A stretch of DNA of 64,000 nt from contig NZ_QKYK01000003.1 in NCBI RefSeq assembly GCF_003426815.1, forward strand, positions 124,001 through 188,000, given 5' to 3'. Source of the DNA: Desertimonas flava. Lineage in GTDB: Bacteria; Actinomycetota; Acidimicrobiia; Acidimicrobiales; Ilumatobacteraceae. Shown piece by piece: positions 7,380 through 15,480 of this stretch. The translations under genes were made by a program, and so were the position numbers. Positions within the stretch are counted from its first letter, which is position 1. Each line of letters starts with the position of its first letter. The notes beneath the pieces are model-generated. The model did not search any database. It was not told where the DNA came from and saw only the letters and a list, made by a program, of their open reading frames with translations.

Positions 7380-7628
7380 ATGACGACTGCCGCCGAGACC
7401 ACTTCCTGGCCCGCCGAGGCTGACAATCCCGACGATCTCATCACGTTGGCGGAAGCTGCTCGGGTGATCGGGATCCACGAGAACACTGCGTTGAAGCTGG
7501 CCCACTCGGGCGATTTACCTGGGCTGCTGAACCCGCCGCGGCTCGGCAAGAAGTGGTGCATCTCGCGCCGTTTGATCCTTCTGTGGAAGACCACGCCGCT
7601 CACTGTAGACACCCGTGACCATGCGTGA
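7380..7628 (+). CDS. Excisionase/MerR-like HTH protein
   Basis: 82 residues from ATG 7380. The core (LITLAEAARVIGIHENTALKLAHSGDLPG...KKWCISRRLIL) is the winged HTH of the HTH_17/excisionase type. Position opposite the repressor suggests an excisionase or Cro-like switch protein. There is no ribosome binding site. A -10 exactly 8 nt upstream implies a leaderless transcript. TTG 7371 could extend it by three residues. Confidence 0.75.
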   Translation: MTTAAETTSWPAEADNPDDLITLAEAARVIGIHENTALKLAHSGDLPGLLNPPRLGKKWCISRRLILLWKTTPLTVDTRDHA

Positions 7629-7673
7629 CGCGCATTTGGCTCATGTAGTCACGCTGAGTCACAGGGTTACCGG

Positions 7674-8123
7674 GTGAAACGTTCGCCGCTGCAACGGAAG
7701 GTCGCGCTGCCGCGCAGTAGCCGTCCGCTGACCCGCTCGGCGCCGATGCGTCGAACCGCCCCCCGCACACGTGACGCTCGACCTCGCCGCCGGTCCCGTC
7801 CGACCGTCGACGAGCTGGCATTCAGGGCCGCTGTCATCCGCCGCTCCGGCGGCGTGTGGGAGAACGGCCAGGTCGTCCACGCGGGACGCTGTGAGATCCG
7901 CACGCCCAAGTGTCAGGGGCGGTCGTGGATCGCCCACCACCGCAAGCTTCGCTCGAGGCAGGGACTGCACGATCCTTGCAACGGCCTCGCGACCTGCCAT
8001 ATGTGTCATGAGTATGTTCATGCGCACACCGCCGAGGCGACCGAGCACGGCGCCATCGTGCCGTCATGGGCTGACCCAGCCGAGACCGATGTCACCCCGT
8101 GGCGAGACGATCTCCGCTCATGA
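7674..8123 (+). CDS. HNH-family endonuclease-like protein
   Basis: 149 residues from GTG. A basic N-terminus (about 1-45) is followed by an HNH-like module: AHHRKLRS near 90, then CNGLATCHMCHEYVH near 103-117, with His, Asn and His in the expected order and two CxxC cysteines that may bind zinc. Phage HNH proteins nick DNA during packaging, replication or homing. Here the gene starts the early operon rather than adjoining terminase, so a packaging role is less likely. Its stop overlaps the start of the next gene. Confidence 0.75.
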   Translation: MKRSPLQRKVALPRSSRPLTRSAPMRRTAPRTRDARPRRRSRPTVDELAFRAAVIRRSGGVWENGQVVHAGRCEIRTPKCQGRSWIAHHRKLRSRQGLHDPCNGLATCHMCHEYVHAHTAEATEHGAIVPSWADPAETDVTPWRDDLRS

Positions 8124-8260
8124 ACCCCACCAACCCACGCCCCGAACCGCCCCGTGGAGTCAAGGCCGCCTCAACGGCCTTCGCCATCGTGGGCGTCGTG
8201 TGCGTCTCAGCGACGGTGCTCGCCATCACCGCTCGACTCGTCCTCTGGCTGCTCCGGTAG
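8120..8260 (+). CDS. 46-residue single-pass membrane protein
   Basis: ATG 8120 overlaps the HNH stop (ATGA). A proline-rich start is followed by one hydrophobic segment (about 20-42) ending in LLWLLR-type residues. Function unknown. The coupled start and the membrane segment support a real gene. Confidence 0.55.
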   Translation: MNPTNPRPEPPRGVKAASTAFAIVGVVCVSATVLAITARLVLWLLR

Positions 8261-8323
8261 CCGCTCCGCCAATTCAGAAATCCTCGACGCCGGCCGGCGG
8301 CGAGGGCCGAGAAAGGAACCGCC

Positions 8324-8734
8324 ATGTCCGACCAGACCGGCGTCGACGAATCCGCCGACGACGCCCACGACGAGGAACCGTCCGCGTTCATCCGATGGCT
8401 GCGCCAGTACGACGACGGGCAACTCGTCGAAGAGCTCGACGACGCGTTCAAGCAGCTGGTGATCGAGGTTCACGGCACCGGCAAGAGCGGCAAGCTCACG
8501 CTCGAAGTCCCCGTCGGCCCGAAGGGTCGCACGATCATCACGTCCGGCGACGTGAAGGTGAAGCACCCGCCGACCGAGAAGATCCACGAGTTCTTCTTCC
8601 CCGATGCCGAAGGCGTCCTGCACCGCGACGAGCCGAACCAGTTGAAGCTCGACCTCAAGACCGTCGGCACCGTTCCGGGGAGCCTGCGCGTCGTCAACAC
8701 CGAGACCGGAGAGATGAAGGAGGTCGCACGATGA
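8324..8734 (+). CDS. Conserved-type phage hypothetical protein
   Basis: 136 residues, acidic N-terminus, then a compact beta-rich region (IEVHGTGKSGKLTLEVPVGP ... TIITSGDVKVKHP). GAGAAAGGAACC gives a good ribosome binding site. The TGA overlaps the DUF2303 gene start, so the two are coupled. Not recognised beyond its usual company with DUF2303 in actinophages, which I infer from general knowledge. Confidence 0.75.
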   Translation: MSDQTGVDESADDAHDEEPSAFIRWLRQYDDGQLVEELDDAFKQLVIEVHGTGKSGKLTLEVPVGPKGRTIITSGDVKVKHPPTEKIHEFFFPDAEGVLHRDEPNQLKLDLKTVGTVPGSLRVVNTETGEMKEVAR

Positions 8735-9618
8735 GCGACGCATTGAACAGCGAGTCCGTCTACCGCTCCGAGTCGCAGGCCGGAATCCAGGCCGCCGCGA
8801 TCGCCAAGGCGCTCGACCCCGTGCGATGGAGCCCAGGCGATCTGGCCACGGTGTCGGGTCCGAAGGAATGGTCGACTCACCTCGTCGACCTCGAGTCCCA
8901 ACTGGCTGCGCCGCGGCGGGCCCGCGGGACTGTGCAGGTGCACTCGGCCGACTCGTTCGTCGCGGTGTGCGGCCGTCTCGTTGACGAAGAGGGCCCCGAC
9001 GCGGTGGGGCTGTACGCCGACGAGACTGCCAACAAGCTGGTGGCGGTGCTGAACGACGACATCGCCAGCGCACCCGGTTGGCGCGACCACCGGGTCGAGC
9101 TCGTCCTGCGTCACACGCCGGAGTGGGAGCACTGGCATCGCAACCAGGGGCTCAAGTCGCAGCAGGACTTCGCCGAGACGATCGAGGCCGGCCTGACCGA
9201 GATCCACGAGCCGGCCGCCGCGACGATGCTGACGATCGCCGAGACGTTCGAAGCGAAGGTCGACGTCAACTTCGCCCAGGGCGCCGACATGGGCCGTGGC
9301 CGGCGTCAGCTGACCTTCAACGAGAAGGTGACCGCCAAGGCCGGCGAGGGAGGTGCGCTGGAAATCCCCGAGAAGATGGTGCTCGGCCTCCGACCGTTCA
9401 TCGGCGGTGACGCGTACAAGGTGGAGGCGAAGATCAAGTTCCGTCTCCGCGAGGGCAAGCTGGCAATCGGCTACGTGCTCGACCGGCCGCACGAGACGTT
9501 GCGCGACGCGTTCCTCAACGACACGCAGAAGGTCGCCGCAGCGCTCCAGGTTGCGCTGCTGCAGGGCGTTGCCCCCGGGGCCGTCACGCCCCATGCCACA
9601 GCCACGGCGATCCGCTAG
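8731..9618 (+). CDS. DUF2303 family protein (YfdQ-like)
   Basis: 295 residues, start ATG 8731 with AAGGAGG at 8717-8723. The sequence (VHSADSFVAVCGRLVD, TPEWEHWHRNQGL, QQDFAETIEAGLTEI) has the pattern of DUF2303, a prophage family of unknown function present in E. coli as YfdQ. Members usually sit in early operons near recombination or replication genes, as here beside a VRR nuclease. No catalytic motif can be assigned. Confidence 0.82.
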   Translation: MSDALNSESVYRSESQAGIQAAAIAKALDPVRWSPGDLATVSGPKEWSTHLVDLESQLAAPRRARGTVQVHSADSFVAVCGRLVDEEGPDAVGLYADETANKLVAVLNDDIASAPGWRDHRVELVLRHTPEWEHWHRNQGLKSQQDFAETIEAGLTEIHEPAAATMLTIAETFEAKVDVNFAQGADMGRGRRQLTFNEKVTAKAGEGGALEIPEKMVLGLRPFIGGDAYKVEAKIKFRLREGKLAIGYVLDRPHETLRDAFLNDTQKVAAALQVALLQGVAPGAVTPHATATAIR

Positions 9619-9958
9619 CGGCACGTTCACAGCCGCCGAGTACCGGCGTCTCGTCACCGAGTCCTCGTTCCAGGAGAAGGTGGTGCAGACGGCCGAGCTC
9701 GGCGGCTGGTGGGTGTGGCACGACAACGACAGCCGCCGCAACCGCGGCGGCCTACCCGACCTGATTCTGATCCGCCCGCCGCGGGTCATCTTCGCCGAGC
9801 TCAAGAAGCACGACGGCCGCGTCCGTAGCGCGCAACAGAAGGTGCTCGGCCTCCTTGCTGACTGCCCTGACGTCGAGTCGTACCTGTGGCGACCCGACGA
9901 TTTCGAGGCGATCGAACAGACCTTGGCCCGACGAGGATCCGCCTCTCGTCGACGCTGA
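9593..9958 (+). CDS. VRR-NUC domain nuclease
   Basis: 121 residues from ATG 9593, overlapping the DUF2303 end by 26 nt. The core has an N-terminal E (SSFQEKVVQTAELGGWWVW), GGLPDLILIRPP supplying the D, then VIFAELKKHDGRVRSAQQKV supplying ExK: the PD-(D/E)xK signature of VRR-NUC nucleases. These act in DNA repair, recombination or Holliday junction cleavage in phages. Length matches stand-alone phage members. Confidence 0.88.
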   Translation: MPQPRRSASGTFTAAEYRRLVTESSFQEKVVQTAELGGWWVWHDNDSRRNRGGLPDLILIRPPRVIFAELKKHDGRVRSAQQKVLGLLADCPDVESYLWRPDDFEAIEQTLARRGSASRRR

Positions 9959-9994
9959 TTCCGCATGGCGGCAGACAGACCCGGGGAGGGTCCG

Positions 9995-10210
9995 ATGCCA
10001 TTTGAGACCGAGATGAGCGTCCCGCTGGCGCTCATCACCGATGACCACCTGTCGTTCGAAGCACGTGGGTTGTTCTGCTGGCTGCAGGCGACGCCGGACG
10101 CGATCAGGCTGCCGCTGACCGACATCGCAGCCCACGGGAACACGACCGTCGAGAACGTGGAGTTTGCTCTCGACGAGCTCGCCGCATACGGGTACCTGCC
10201 CAAACGATGA
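9995..10210 (+). CDS. Small winged-helix-like protein
   Basis: 71 residues from ATG 9995, behind GGGGAGGG (9983-9990); ATG 9965 would add ten residues. The pattern (SVPLALITDDHLSFEARGLF, then LPLTDIAAHG and VEFALDELAAYGYL) resembles the winged helix of phage replication-initiator proteins, as does the gene that follows with an overlapping start. Probably DNA binding. No specific role is known. Confidence 0.65.
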   Translation: MPFETEMSVPLALITDDHLSFEARGLFCWLQATPDAIRLPLTDIAAHGNTTVENVEFALDELAAYGYLPKR

Positions 10211-11073
10211 GCGTCCAGTGGATCAGCTGGGTGTTCGGCGACCGACGAAACCCCGGCCTGAACAAGCCGACCGGCGGCCGGCGGCTCGTGCTGCTCTCGC
10301 TGGCGAATCATGCCAACGACGAGGGGTGGTGCTTCCCGTCGATCGCCACGATCTCGCGCGAGGCCGGCCTGTCCGAGCGTCGCTGCCATGACGCGATCCG
10401 CTGGCTCCTGGCCGAGGGCTACATCGACCGGACGATCAACGGCGCCCCGAAGGAGATGGTCGGCCAGTACCGGTCGAACCTGTATCTGCTGAACGCTGAT
10501 GCCGAGGCAGGCGTGGACTCTCCGTCCATGGCTGAATCGTCGGGGGTGGACGAATCGTCCCAGGACGCTTTGGCGCTCAGGGGTGGACGTTCTGACACGC
10601 CAGGGGTGGACGAATCGTCCGAGCAGGGGTGGACGGAACGTCCACAAGAACCATCACCTGAACCGTCAGGTGAACCGTCTCCAGAACCGATGGTCGCCGC
10701 CGAGGCGGCGAGCGAAGAGCAGCCGACGGCGAACCAGGTGACGAAGAGAGTCGTGGACGACTACTGGGAGTTCGTCCGCAAGGAGACCGGCAAGGTGCCC
10801 GTCGGGATCACGCACGTCGCGTTGCAGAACGTTGTGCGCCCGTTCATCGAAGCGGGCTACGGCGTTGCCGAGGTGAAGCGGGCAATGGCTGCTGTCCGTG
10901 AGCGCGGCCAGACGTTCACCCGTCAGATCGTCGAACAGCACCTCGATGGCCGTGCCAGCCAGCCCAAGGCGAACCGGACCACAACGGTCACCGACGTCGC
11001 GCGCGGCGCTCAGGACGCCGCCGCACGCTACGAAGCCGAAGAGATGACCGCATGTCACCGTCACAGCGCATGA
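10207..11073 (+). CDS. Replication-initiator-like winged-helix protein
   Basis: 288 residues. The N-terminal domain (about 1-95) contains RRLVLLSLANHANDEGWCFP and SIATISREAGLSERRCHDAI, the winged helix of phage O/DnaD-type replisome organisers. A disordered acidic linker (about 98-175) carries repeated GVDESS units. The C-terminal helical part (about 178-260, VTKRVVDDYWEFVRKETG) may bind the helicase loader. The linker DNA holds five GGGGTGGACG repeats, much as the lambda O gene contains the origin. A G39P-like loader lies 5 kb downstream. Initiator function is inferred from the fold and this context. Confidence 0.72.
   Translation: MSVQWISWVFGDRRNPGLNKPTGGRRLVLLSLANHANDEGWCFPSIATISREAGLSERRCHDAIRWLLAEGYIDRTINGAPKEMVGQYRSNLYLLNADAEAGVDSPSMAESSGVDESSQDALALRGGRSDTPGVDESSEQGWTERPQEPSPEPSGEPSPEPMVAAEAASEEQPTANQVTKRVVDDYWEFVRKETGKVPVGITHVALQNVVRPFIEAGYGVAEVKRAMAAVRERGQTFTRQIVEQHLDGRASQPKANRTTTVTDVARGAQDAAARYEAEEMTACHRHSA
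10511..10643 (+). repeat. Five iteron-like repeats inside the initiator gene (candidate origin)
   Basis: Degenerate copies of GGGGTGGACGAATCGTCC start at 10511, 10543, 10580, 10603 and 10626; the last three are spaced 23 bp. The GGACG-N3-CGTCC core is itself palindromic. Two copies (10543 and 10603) are identical. They may be origin iterons bound by the protein they encode, or merely a repetitive protein linker. Confidence 0.55.
10655..10672 (+). repeat. Inverted repeat next to the iterons
   Basis: CACCTGA (10655-10661) and TCAGGTG (10666-10672) form a perfect 7-bp stem with loop ACCG, 12 bp after the last iteron and inside the initiator gene. It could be part of an origin. No AT-rich stretch is evident. 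Confidence 0.4.
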
Positions 11074-11831
11074 TGAAACCCGTGACACATTCCGCCGACA
11101 TCCAAGTGCTCGAAGGACGCCACGTCGTCATCCACGAAGACGGCTCCAGGACGTTCGGCGTCGAGGATGCAACGAAGTTCCCGGTCGGCTCGTGGACGAA
11201 CCTGTACGTGCCGACGGACCGGCTCGACGAGGTCCGTGTGATGCTCGACGCCATCGGTACCGGCGCCGGGCGGATCGTGCTCGAACGCCACCGTCAGAGC
11301 GACGGCGAGGGCTACCACGCAGCGATCGACGACACGTACGTCGAACAGGAACTGCAGCAGGCAGCGATCGCCTACATCGCTGCGTGCGACGATCACCAGG
11401 GCGACACCGCCAGGGACTTCTGGCCGCAGTCATGGCTGGAGGCAGCGTTCAAGCCGGCGAGCCAGGAGCGCAACCTCGAACGCGCCGGCGCGCTGGTCGC
11501 CGCCGAGCTCGATCGGCTCGACCGCAAGCACGCCCGGCTCGAAGGTCCGTCGGTCGCAGCCGACGCTCCGCCCTCCCCCGTCGACGACGGCCTGCCACGA
11601 ATCGAAGCGCCGCGAGGGCCGATCAGCTACGACCCCGTCGAGATCGCACGCCGCACGTTCGAACGGACCCGTGACGGCTACGTCGACGCGATCCGCCGGA
11701 TCGACGAGATCGCCAACTCCGAACCCGTCCAGATGACGGAAGCGGCCCATCTGCTCGAGCGGGCCTCCGAGCAGCTGCGCAGCCAGCTGGCCGACGTGCT
11801 GCTCGCCGACGTTCTCGGAGACGATGACTGA
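11052..11831 (+). CDS. Phage hypothetical protein, helical
   Basis: 259 residues, overlapping the initiator gene by 22 nt; ATG 11070 is an alternative start. The N-terminal half (EGRHVVIHEDGSRTFGVEDA...) seems mixed, the middle (QQAAIAYIAACDDHQGDTAR and AGALVAAELDRLDRK) helical, and the C-terminus helical. Not recognised. Encoded in the replication operon. Confidence 0.7.
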   Translation: MSPSQRMMKPVTHSADIQVLEGRHVVIHEDGSRTFGVEDATKFPVGSWTNLYVPTDRLDEVRVMLDAIGTGAGRIVLERHRQSDGEGYHAAIDDTYVEQELQQAAIAYIAACDDHQGDTARDFWPQSWLEAAFKPASQERNLERAGALVAAELDRLDRKHARLEGPSVAADAPPSPVDDGLPRIEAPRGPISYDPVEIARRTFERTRDGYVDAIRRIDEIANSEPVQMTEAAHLLERASEQLRSQLADVLLADVLGDDD

Positions 11832-12040
11832 TGCAGTCATGTGACCTGCAACCGGGCGACGTCATCGAGTGGCGCTCGCAGCACTGGCCCGACGCCAGCC
11901 GAGCCGAGATCGAGGTCCGCAAGACCGACGACTCGGGCTGGTGGCTCGTCGACGGCACCGGGATCTCCGACGCCGTCTTCGACCGCGACGGTTCCGGCTG
12001 GACGCTCGCCCGCCGGCCCAAGGCGGCCGCCGATGTCTGA
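11831..12040 (+). CDS. Small hypothetical protein
   Basis: 69 residues, start by TGATG overlap with the previous stop. Beta-rich look (LQPGDVIEWRSQHW ... GWWLVDGTGISDAVF), SH3-like in style. Function unknown. Confidence 0.62.
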   Translation: MQSCDLQPGDVIEWRSQHWPDASRAEIEVRKTDDSGWWLVDGTGISDAVFDRDGSGWTLARRPKAAADV

Positions 12041-12311
12041 CCGCGTGATCTGGAAGTACGAGATCCCCGTGGACGGGCTGACCCTCGAGCTCGCCCACCC
12101 GAGGATCGTGCACGTCGACCACGACCCGACCGGCATGGAGCCTGACCTACTGCCGTTCGTCTGGATCGAGCACGGCCGGCCGGGACCGCTCGAGCAGGTC
12201 GAGATCCGATTCGTCGGCACCGGCCAGCCGGTCCCTGATGCGCCGTTCCGGCACGTCGGCACCGCGATCTGCGGGCAGCTGGTCTGGCACGTCTACGCGA
12301 GGGTCACATGA
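12033..12311 (+). CDS. DUF7352-like phage protein
   Basis: 92 residues from ATG 12033, overlapping both neighbours. The pattern VIWKYEIPV, a beta region, VEIRFVGTGQPVPD, FRHVGTAICGQLVWHVYA is that of the small DUF7352 family found in many actinophages. Function unknown; probably one compact beta domain. Confidence 0.72.
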   Translation: MSDRVIWKYEIPVDGLTLELAHPRIVHVDHDPTGMEPDLLPFVWIEHGRPGPLEQVEIRFVGTGQPVPDAPFRHVGTAICGQLVWHVYARVT

Positions 12312-12769
12312 CTTCCAACCAGGGCAGCCCCGACGACCCGCCGGTCGACGTGGATGAGGCCGCCGCCCGCCACCTGCCCGGCACCGGGCGTCAGGTGCTC
12401 CGGCACGGCGGCGATGGACCCGCAGGCCAAGACTGCGGCGTCTCCGTCGGCGAGAGGATGCCCATCCAGGAGGGTGACCGGGGCGGTGCCGGCCCGGTCG
12501 CCGCAGTCTTCGGACGGTTCCGCGGTGGAATGGGCGCACGCGGGATCGCCGCCGCTCTCAACGAGGTCGTCGGAGCGATGTTCGACGACGCCGCCGCCGA
12601 GGTCGCGCAGCACGCCCGTCGGGCGACGCCGGCGCACACTGGGAGCCTCGCCCAGTCGATCCGCCCCCGCCAGTACGGTAAGCACGCCACCGGCGGCCAC
12701 ATCGGCCCGCCCACCGATCTCGCGCGCCGGTTCCCGGACGCGATCGAGACCACGGAGGCCGACTCATGA
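12308..12769 (+). CDS. Phage hypothetical protein
   Basis: 153 residues with ATGA overlap. The N-terminal 75 residues are Gly/Pro/Asp-rich; the C-terminal part (GIAAALNEVVGAMFDDAAAEVAQHARRATP) is helical. Not recognised. Confidence 0.6.
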   Translation: MTSNQGSPDDPPVDVDEAAARHLPGTGRQVLRHGGDGPAGQDCGVSVGERMPIQEGDRGGAGPVAAVFGRFRGGMGARGIAAALNEVVGAMFDDAAAEVAQHARRATPAHTGSLAQSIRPRQYGKHATGGHIGPPTDLARRFPDAIETTEADS

Positions 12770-13041
12770 TCCGCCGCTTCCGACGCAAGTGGGTTGCGTG
12801 GCGCGGCTACAAGCAGCTGGTCCGGCTCGGATGGGAACCCGAGCGGGCCATGCTGCTGGCCAAGATCGCCGCCGGCCTCGACATCCCCGTGAAGCTGCTT
12901 GGCCCGCCCGGCATCAGCACTCACTGGTCGCAGGTCTTCCCGCCGTTCCCGAGCACGTACCCGTGGATCGAGGAAGGAACGACGCGTGGTCGTCCGTCGC
13001 CGTTCCTCGCCGCAGCGACCGACGACGAGCCGCAGCCATGA
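12766..13041 (+). CDS. Small basic hypothetical protein
   Basis: 91 residues with ATGA overlap. Basic aromatic N-terminus (MIRRFRRKWVAWRGYKQLV) then a helical segment. Function unknown; coupled to its neighbours by overlapping start and stop codons. Confidence 0.6.
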   Translation: MIRRFRRKWVAWRGYKQLVRLGWEPERAMLLAKIAAGLDIPVKLLGPPGISTHWSQVFPPFPSTYPWIEEGTTRGRPSPFLAAATDDEPQP

Positions 13042-13286
13042 AGATCTTCCGCACGGCCACGAACCAACATCGCTGCGAACCACCACCGGTAGCGCAAGAC
13101 GGCGACATAGGCGAGTGCGACTGCGGCCGGTTCTGGATCGCCGTCACCCACAACCCACCGCCCTGGCATCGCGGCCAGTGGCCGGCCCGCCGCGGCTGGT
13201 TCGCAGGCCAGATGATCGGCTGGGAACCACTCGGCTGGCGCCGAGCACGACGACTCATCCGCAAGCTCTCCGAGCAGCCGTCATGA
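13038..13286 (+). CDS. Small Cys/Trp-rich protein, possible zinc ribbon
   Basis: 82 residues from ATG 13038. Contains HRCEPPP and GECDCGRFWIAV, a half zinc-ribbon pattern, followed by a Trp/Arg-rich C-terminus. Function unknown. ATGA coupling on both sides. Confidence 0.6.
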   Translation: MKIFRTATNQHRCEPPPVAQDGDIGECDCGRFWIAVTHNPPPWHRGQWPARRGWFAGQMIGWEPLGWRRARRLIRKLSEQPS

Positions 13287-14173
13287 ACCAGGTGTGGTCG
13301 TGGCTGCTGACCGTCGTCGGCGTCACCGGTCTGATCTTCGCCGGCCGGCGCCTGTGGTGGGCGTGGCTCATCGGGCTCGGTGCTCAGGGCCTGTGGCTGG
13401 CCTACGCCATTGCGACGCGCCAGTGGGGCGTCATCGTGTCGGCTGCCGCGTACGGCGCCACGTACACGGTCAACGCCCGCCGCTGGTGGCGTGAACGCCA
13501 AGCGCCGGCGAGCGAAGAGGAACAGCTGATCGCCCAGTGGCTCGCCGTCAAGGACCGGGCGCCAATCGTCATGCCGCCCAACGTCACGTCGTACAGCGAG
13601 CGCGGCCCGAACGACCGCGTCTCGCAGAGCGCCGGCGGCTATCGGCCTCGCCAGCACTCCGGTCCGCTCCCGAAGCCGCGTGACCTGGGCCCGGCTGATC
13701 GTCTCTTCGTCGACGACCACGCCCGCCAACGCGTTCTCGTCCGCCAGCTGCTCGCTTACGCCCACGAGCACGATGGGCCCGAGCCGCCGGCGTGGTGCAT
13801 CTGCCGCTCCCACTGGAGCGAGGCCGGCGAGCACTCCACCGGGTGCGAGGCCCGCTACGACGCCGGCGTCGAGCTCATCGAACGCGCCGTCGCTGCCTAC
13901 CGCTACCTCAACGACGCATCTGGGCCCAACTGGCGGTTCGTGCCCGACTGGTGCATCTGCCGCTCCCAGTACGAACGCACCGGCGCCCACGTCGACGACT
14001 GCCTCGCCAAGTTCAAAGCCGACGTCGCGCAGGTCCGCCGATCGACCGATCCGCAAGCGCGCAAGGTCCACGACACCCACTTCGAGAACCCGCCCGCCGA
14101 GTGCCGCGTCTGCGCCGCAGCGCAGCCCGATCTCGACGTCCCCGACTTCGTCCGCCCGAAGGAGACCCCGTGA
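13283..14173 (+). CDS. Membrane protein with repeated WCICRS cysteine motifs
   Basis: 296 residues. Two hydrophobic segments lie at the N-terminus (about 5-20 and 25-65), followed by a long soluble part with two related modules, WCICRSHWSEAGEHSTGC (about 172-189) and WCICRSQYERTGAHVDDC (about 220-237), and a last CRVC. The duplication suggests two small metal-binding units. Membrane topology would place them on one side. Not recognised. Confidence 0.65.
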   Translation: MNQVWSWLLTVVGVTGLIFAGRRLWWAWLIGLGAQGLWLAYAIATRQWGVIVSAAAYGATYTVNARRWWRERQAPASEEEQLIAQWLAVKDRAPIVMPPNVTSYSERGPNDRVSQSAGGYRPRQHSGPLPKPRDLGPADRLFVDDHARQRVLVRQLLAYAHEHDGPEPPAWCICRSHWSEAGEHSTGCEARYDAGVELIERAVAAYRYLNDASGPNWRFVPDWCICRSQYERTGAHVDDCLAKFKADVAQVRRSTDPQARKVHDTHFENPPAECRVCAAAQPDLDVPDFVRPKETP

Positions 14174-15096
14174 CCCAGCCCGTCCTCGCCCCGACCACCC
14201 CGCTCGTGATTCACCACGATGACTGCCCCGATGGCTTCGGGGCAGCGTGGTGGCTCGCCAAGTTCCTGAACCAGCGCCGCGTGCAGCCCGACGTCGAGAA
14301 GCACGCCGCCAACTACGGCGATCCGCTGCCGAACGTGGACGGCCGCGACGTGTGGGTCGTCGACTTCTCGTACCCGCCTGAGCAGATGCGCGAGCTCGGA
14401 GAGCGCGCTGCCGGTGTCGTCGTGCTCGACCACCACAAGAAGGCGCTCGAGCAGGACTGGTCCGACACGGGCTTCCAGCTGTTCGAGCGGCCGAGCGACC
14501 TCGGATGGGGGCCGCCGGGGGTCGCCCGTCGGGTCGCCGTGCTCAACATGGACCGTTCCGGCATCGGCCTGGTGCTCGCCTACATCGATCACCTCAACGG
14601 CCATCCGACGCCGTTCCCGACGTTCCTGCTCAACCTCGAGGACCGCGACCTGTGGCGATTCAGGATGCCCGGCACGCCCGAGGTGTTCGCGACCGTCACG
14701 TCGTACCCGTACGCCGATGAACTGTGGGACGACTTCGAAGCCCGCACGGTCACCGACCTGGTCGTGGAAGGGATGCCGATCGTCCGTTACCGGCAGCAGC
14801 TGATCGCCGAGTGCGTCGGCAACGCCTACCAGACCTACATCGACGGCCACTTCGTGTGGATCGCGTCGTGCCCGTACTCGGTCGGCTCCGACGTCGCCCA
14901 AGTGCTCGCCGAGCGCGAGCCCGACCTGTTCGGCGTCTACTTCATCGTCGGCCCGTCGACTCAGGTGAAGGTCGGACTGCGGTCGGTCGAGTCGGGCATG
15001 GACGTCAACGAGATCGCCAAACGTCACGGCGGCGGCGGCCACGCCCACGCCGCGGCGTTCCGCACCACGACCGACGCCTGGTTCGCCGCGTTCTGA
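14170..15096 (+). CDS. DHH-family phosphoesterase
   Basis: 308 residues from GTG (GTGA overlap, AGGAG upstream). The DHH domain has HHDDCPDGFG (15-24), VVDFSYPP, VVVLDHHKKA near 85 and a RDLWR segment; the DHHA1 end has GGGGHAHAAAF near 290. These residues bind manganese and hydrolyse short oligonucleotides, cyclic dinucleotides or pyrophosphate-like bonds. In a phage operon it may recycle nanoRNA or counter cyclic-dinucleotide signalling. The substrate cannot be told from sequence. Confidence 0.86.
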   Translation: MTQPVLAPTTPLVIHHDDCPDGFGAAWWLAKFLNQRRVQPDVEKHAANYGDPLPNVDGRDVWVVDFSYPPEQMRELGERAAGVVVLDHHKKALEQDWSDTGFQLFERPSDLGWGPPGVARRVAVLNMDRSGIGLVLAYIDHLNGHPTPFPTFLLNLEDRDLWRFRMPGTPEVFATVTSYPYADELWDDFEARTVTDLVVEGMPIVRYRQQLIAECVGNAYQTYIDGHFVWIASCPYSVGSDVAQVLAEREPDLFGVYFIVGPSTQVKVGLRSVESGMDVNEIAKRHGGGGHAHAAAFRTTTDAWFAAF

Positions 15097-15452
15097 TGAG
15101 CGAGATCGTCGGACACACGATCCGAGTCACCCGGCTCGACACCGACGGTCAGCCGGTCGGTGAGCCGATCGAGACGATCGGATTCACCGGTGTGCGCGTC
15201 GTGCGCGACCTGCCCACCGGCGACGGACGGTGCCCGATGATGCCGGATCGGGCCGAGCCGGCGCGGCACACGATCACGATCGACTTCGCCTTCGGCCGCG
15301 GCCGCGCCGGACGGCGCGCCAGCAACCAAATGGCCCGCTTCCTGTGGGGCCCCGACTGGGACCGGAGCGTCGCGGCGTGGCGACGGCACCAAGCGTTCGT
15401 CTCCCGCACGTGGCGCCAGACCCGGAGCCGCACCCGCCGACGCCGGCGTTGA
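15096..15452 (+). CDS. Small basic hypothetical protein
   Basis: 118 residues, TGATG overlap with the DHH gene. A beta-like N-terminus (IVGHTIRVTRLDTDG) is followed by an Arg-rich C-terminal tail that suggests nucleic acid contact. Not recognised. Confidence 0.6.
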   Translation: MSEIVGHTIRVTRLDTDGQPVGEPIETIGFTGVRVVRDLPTGDGRCPMMPDRAEPARHTITIDFAFGRGRAGRRASNQMARFLWGPDWDRSVAAWRRHQAFVSRTWRQTRSRTRRRRR

Positions 15453-15480
15453 TGCCACCCCAACAGCGGACGATGAAGTA

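Noticed and set aside
8470-10647. Long minus-strand open frame of 725 codons
   Set aside because: It runs opposite well-supported DUF2303, VRR-NUC and initiator genes, has Arg/Gly/Pro-rich shadow composition and no start signal.
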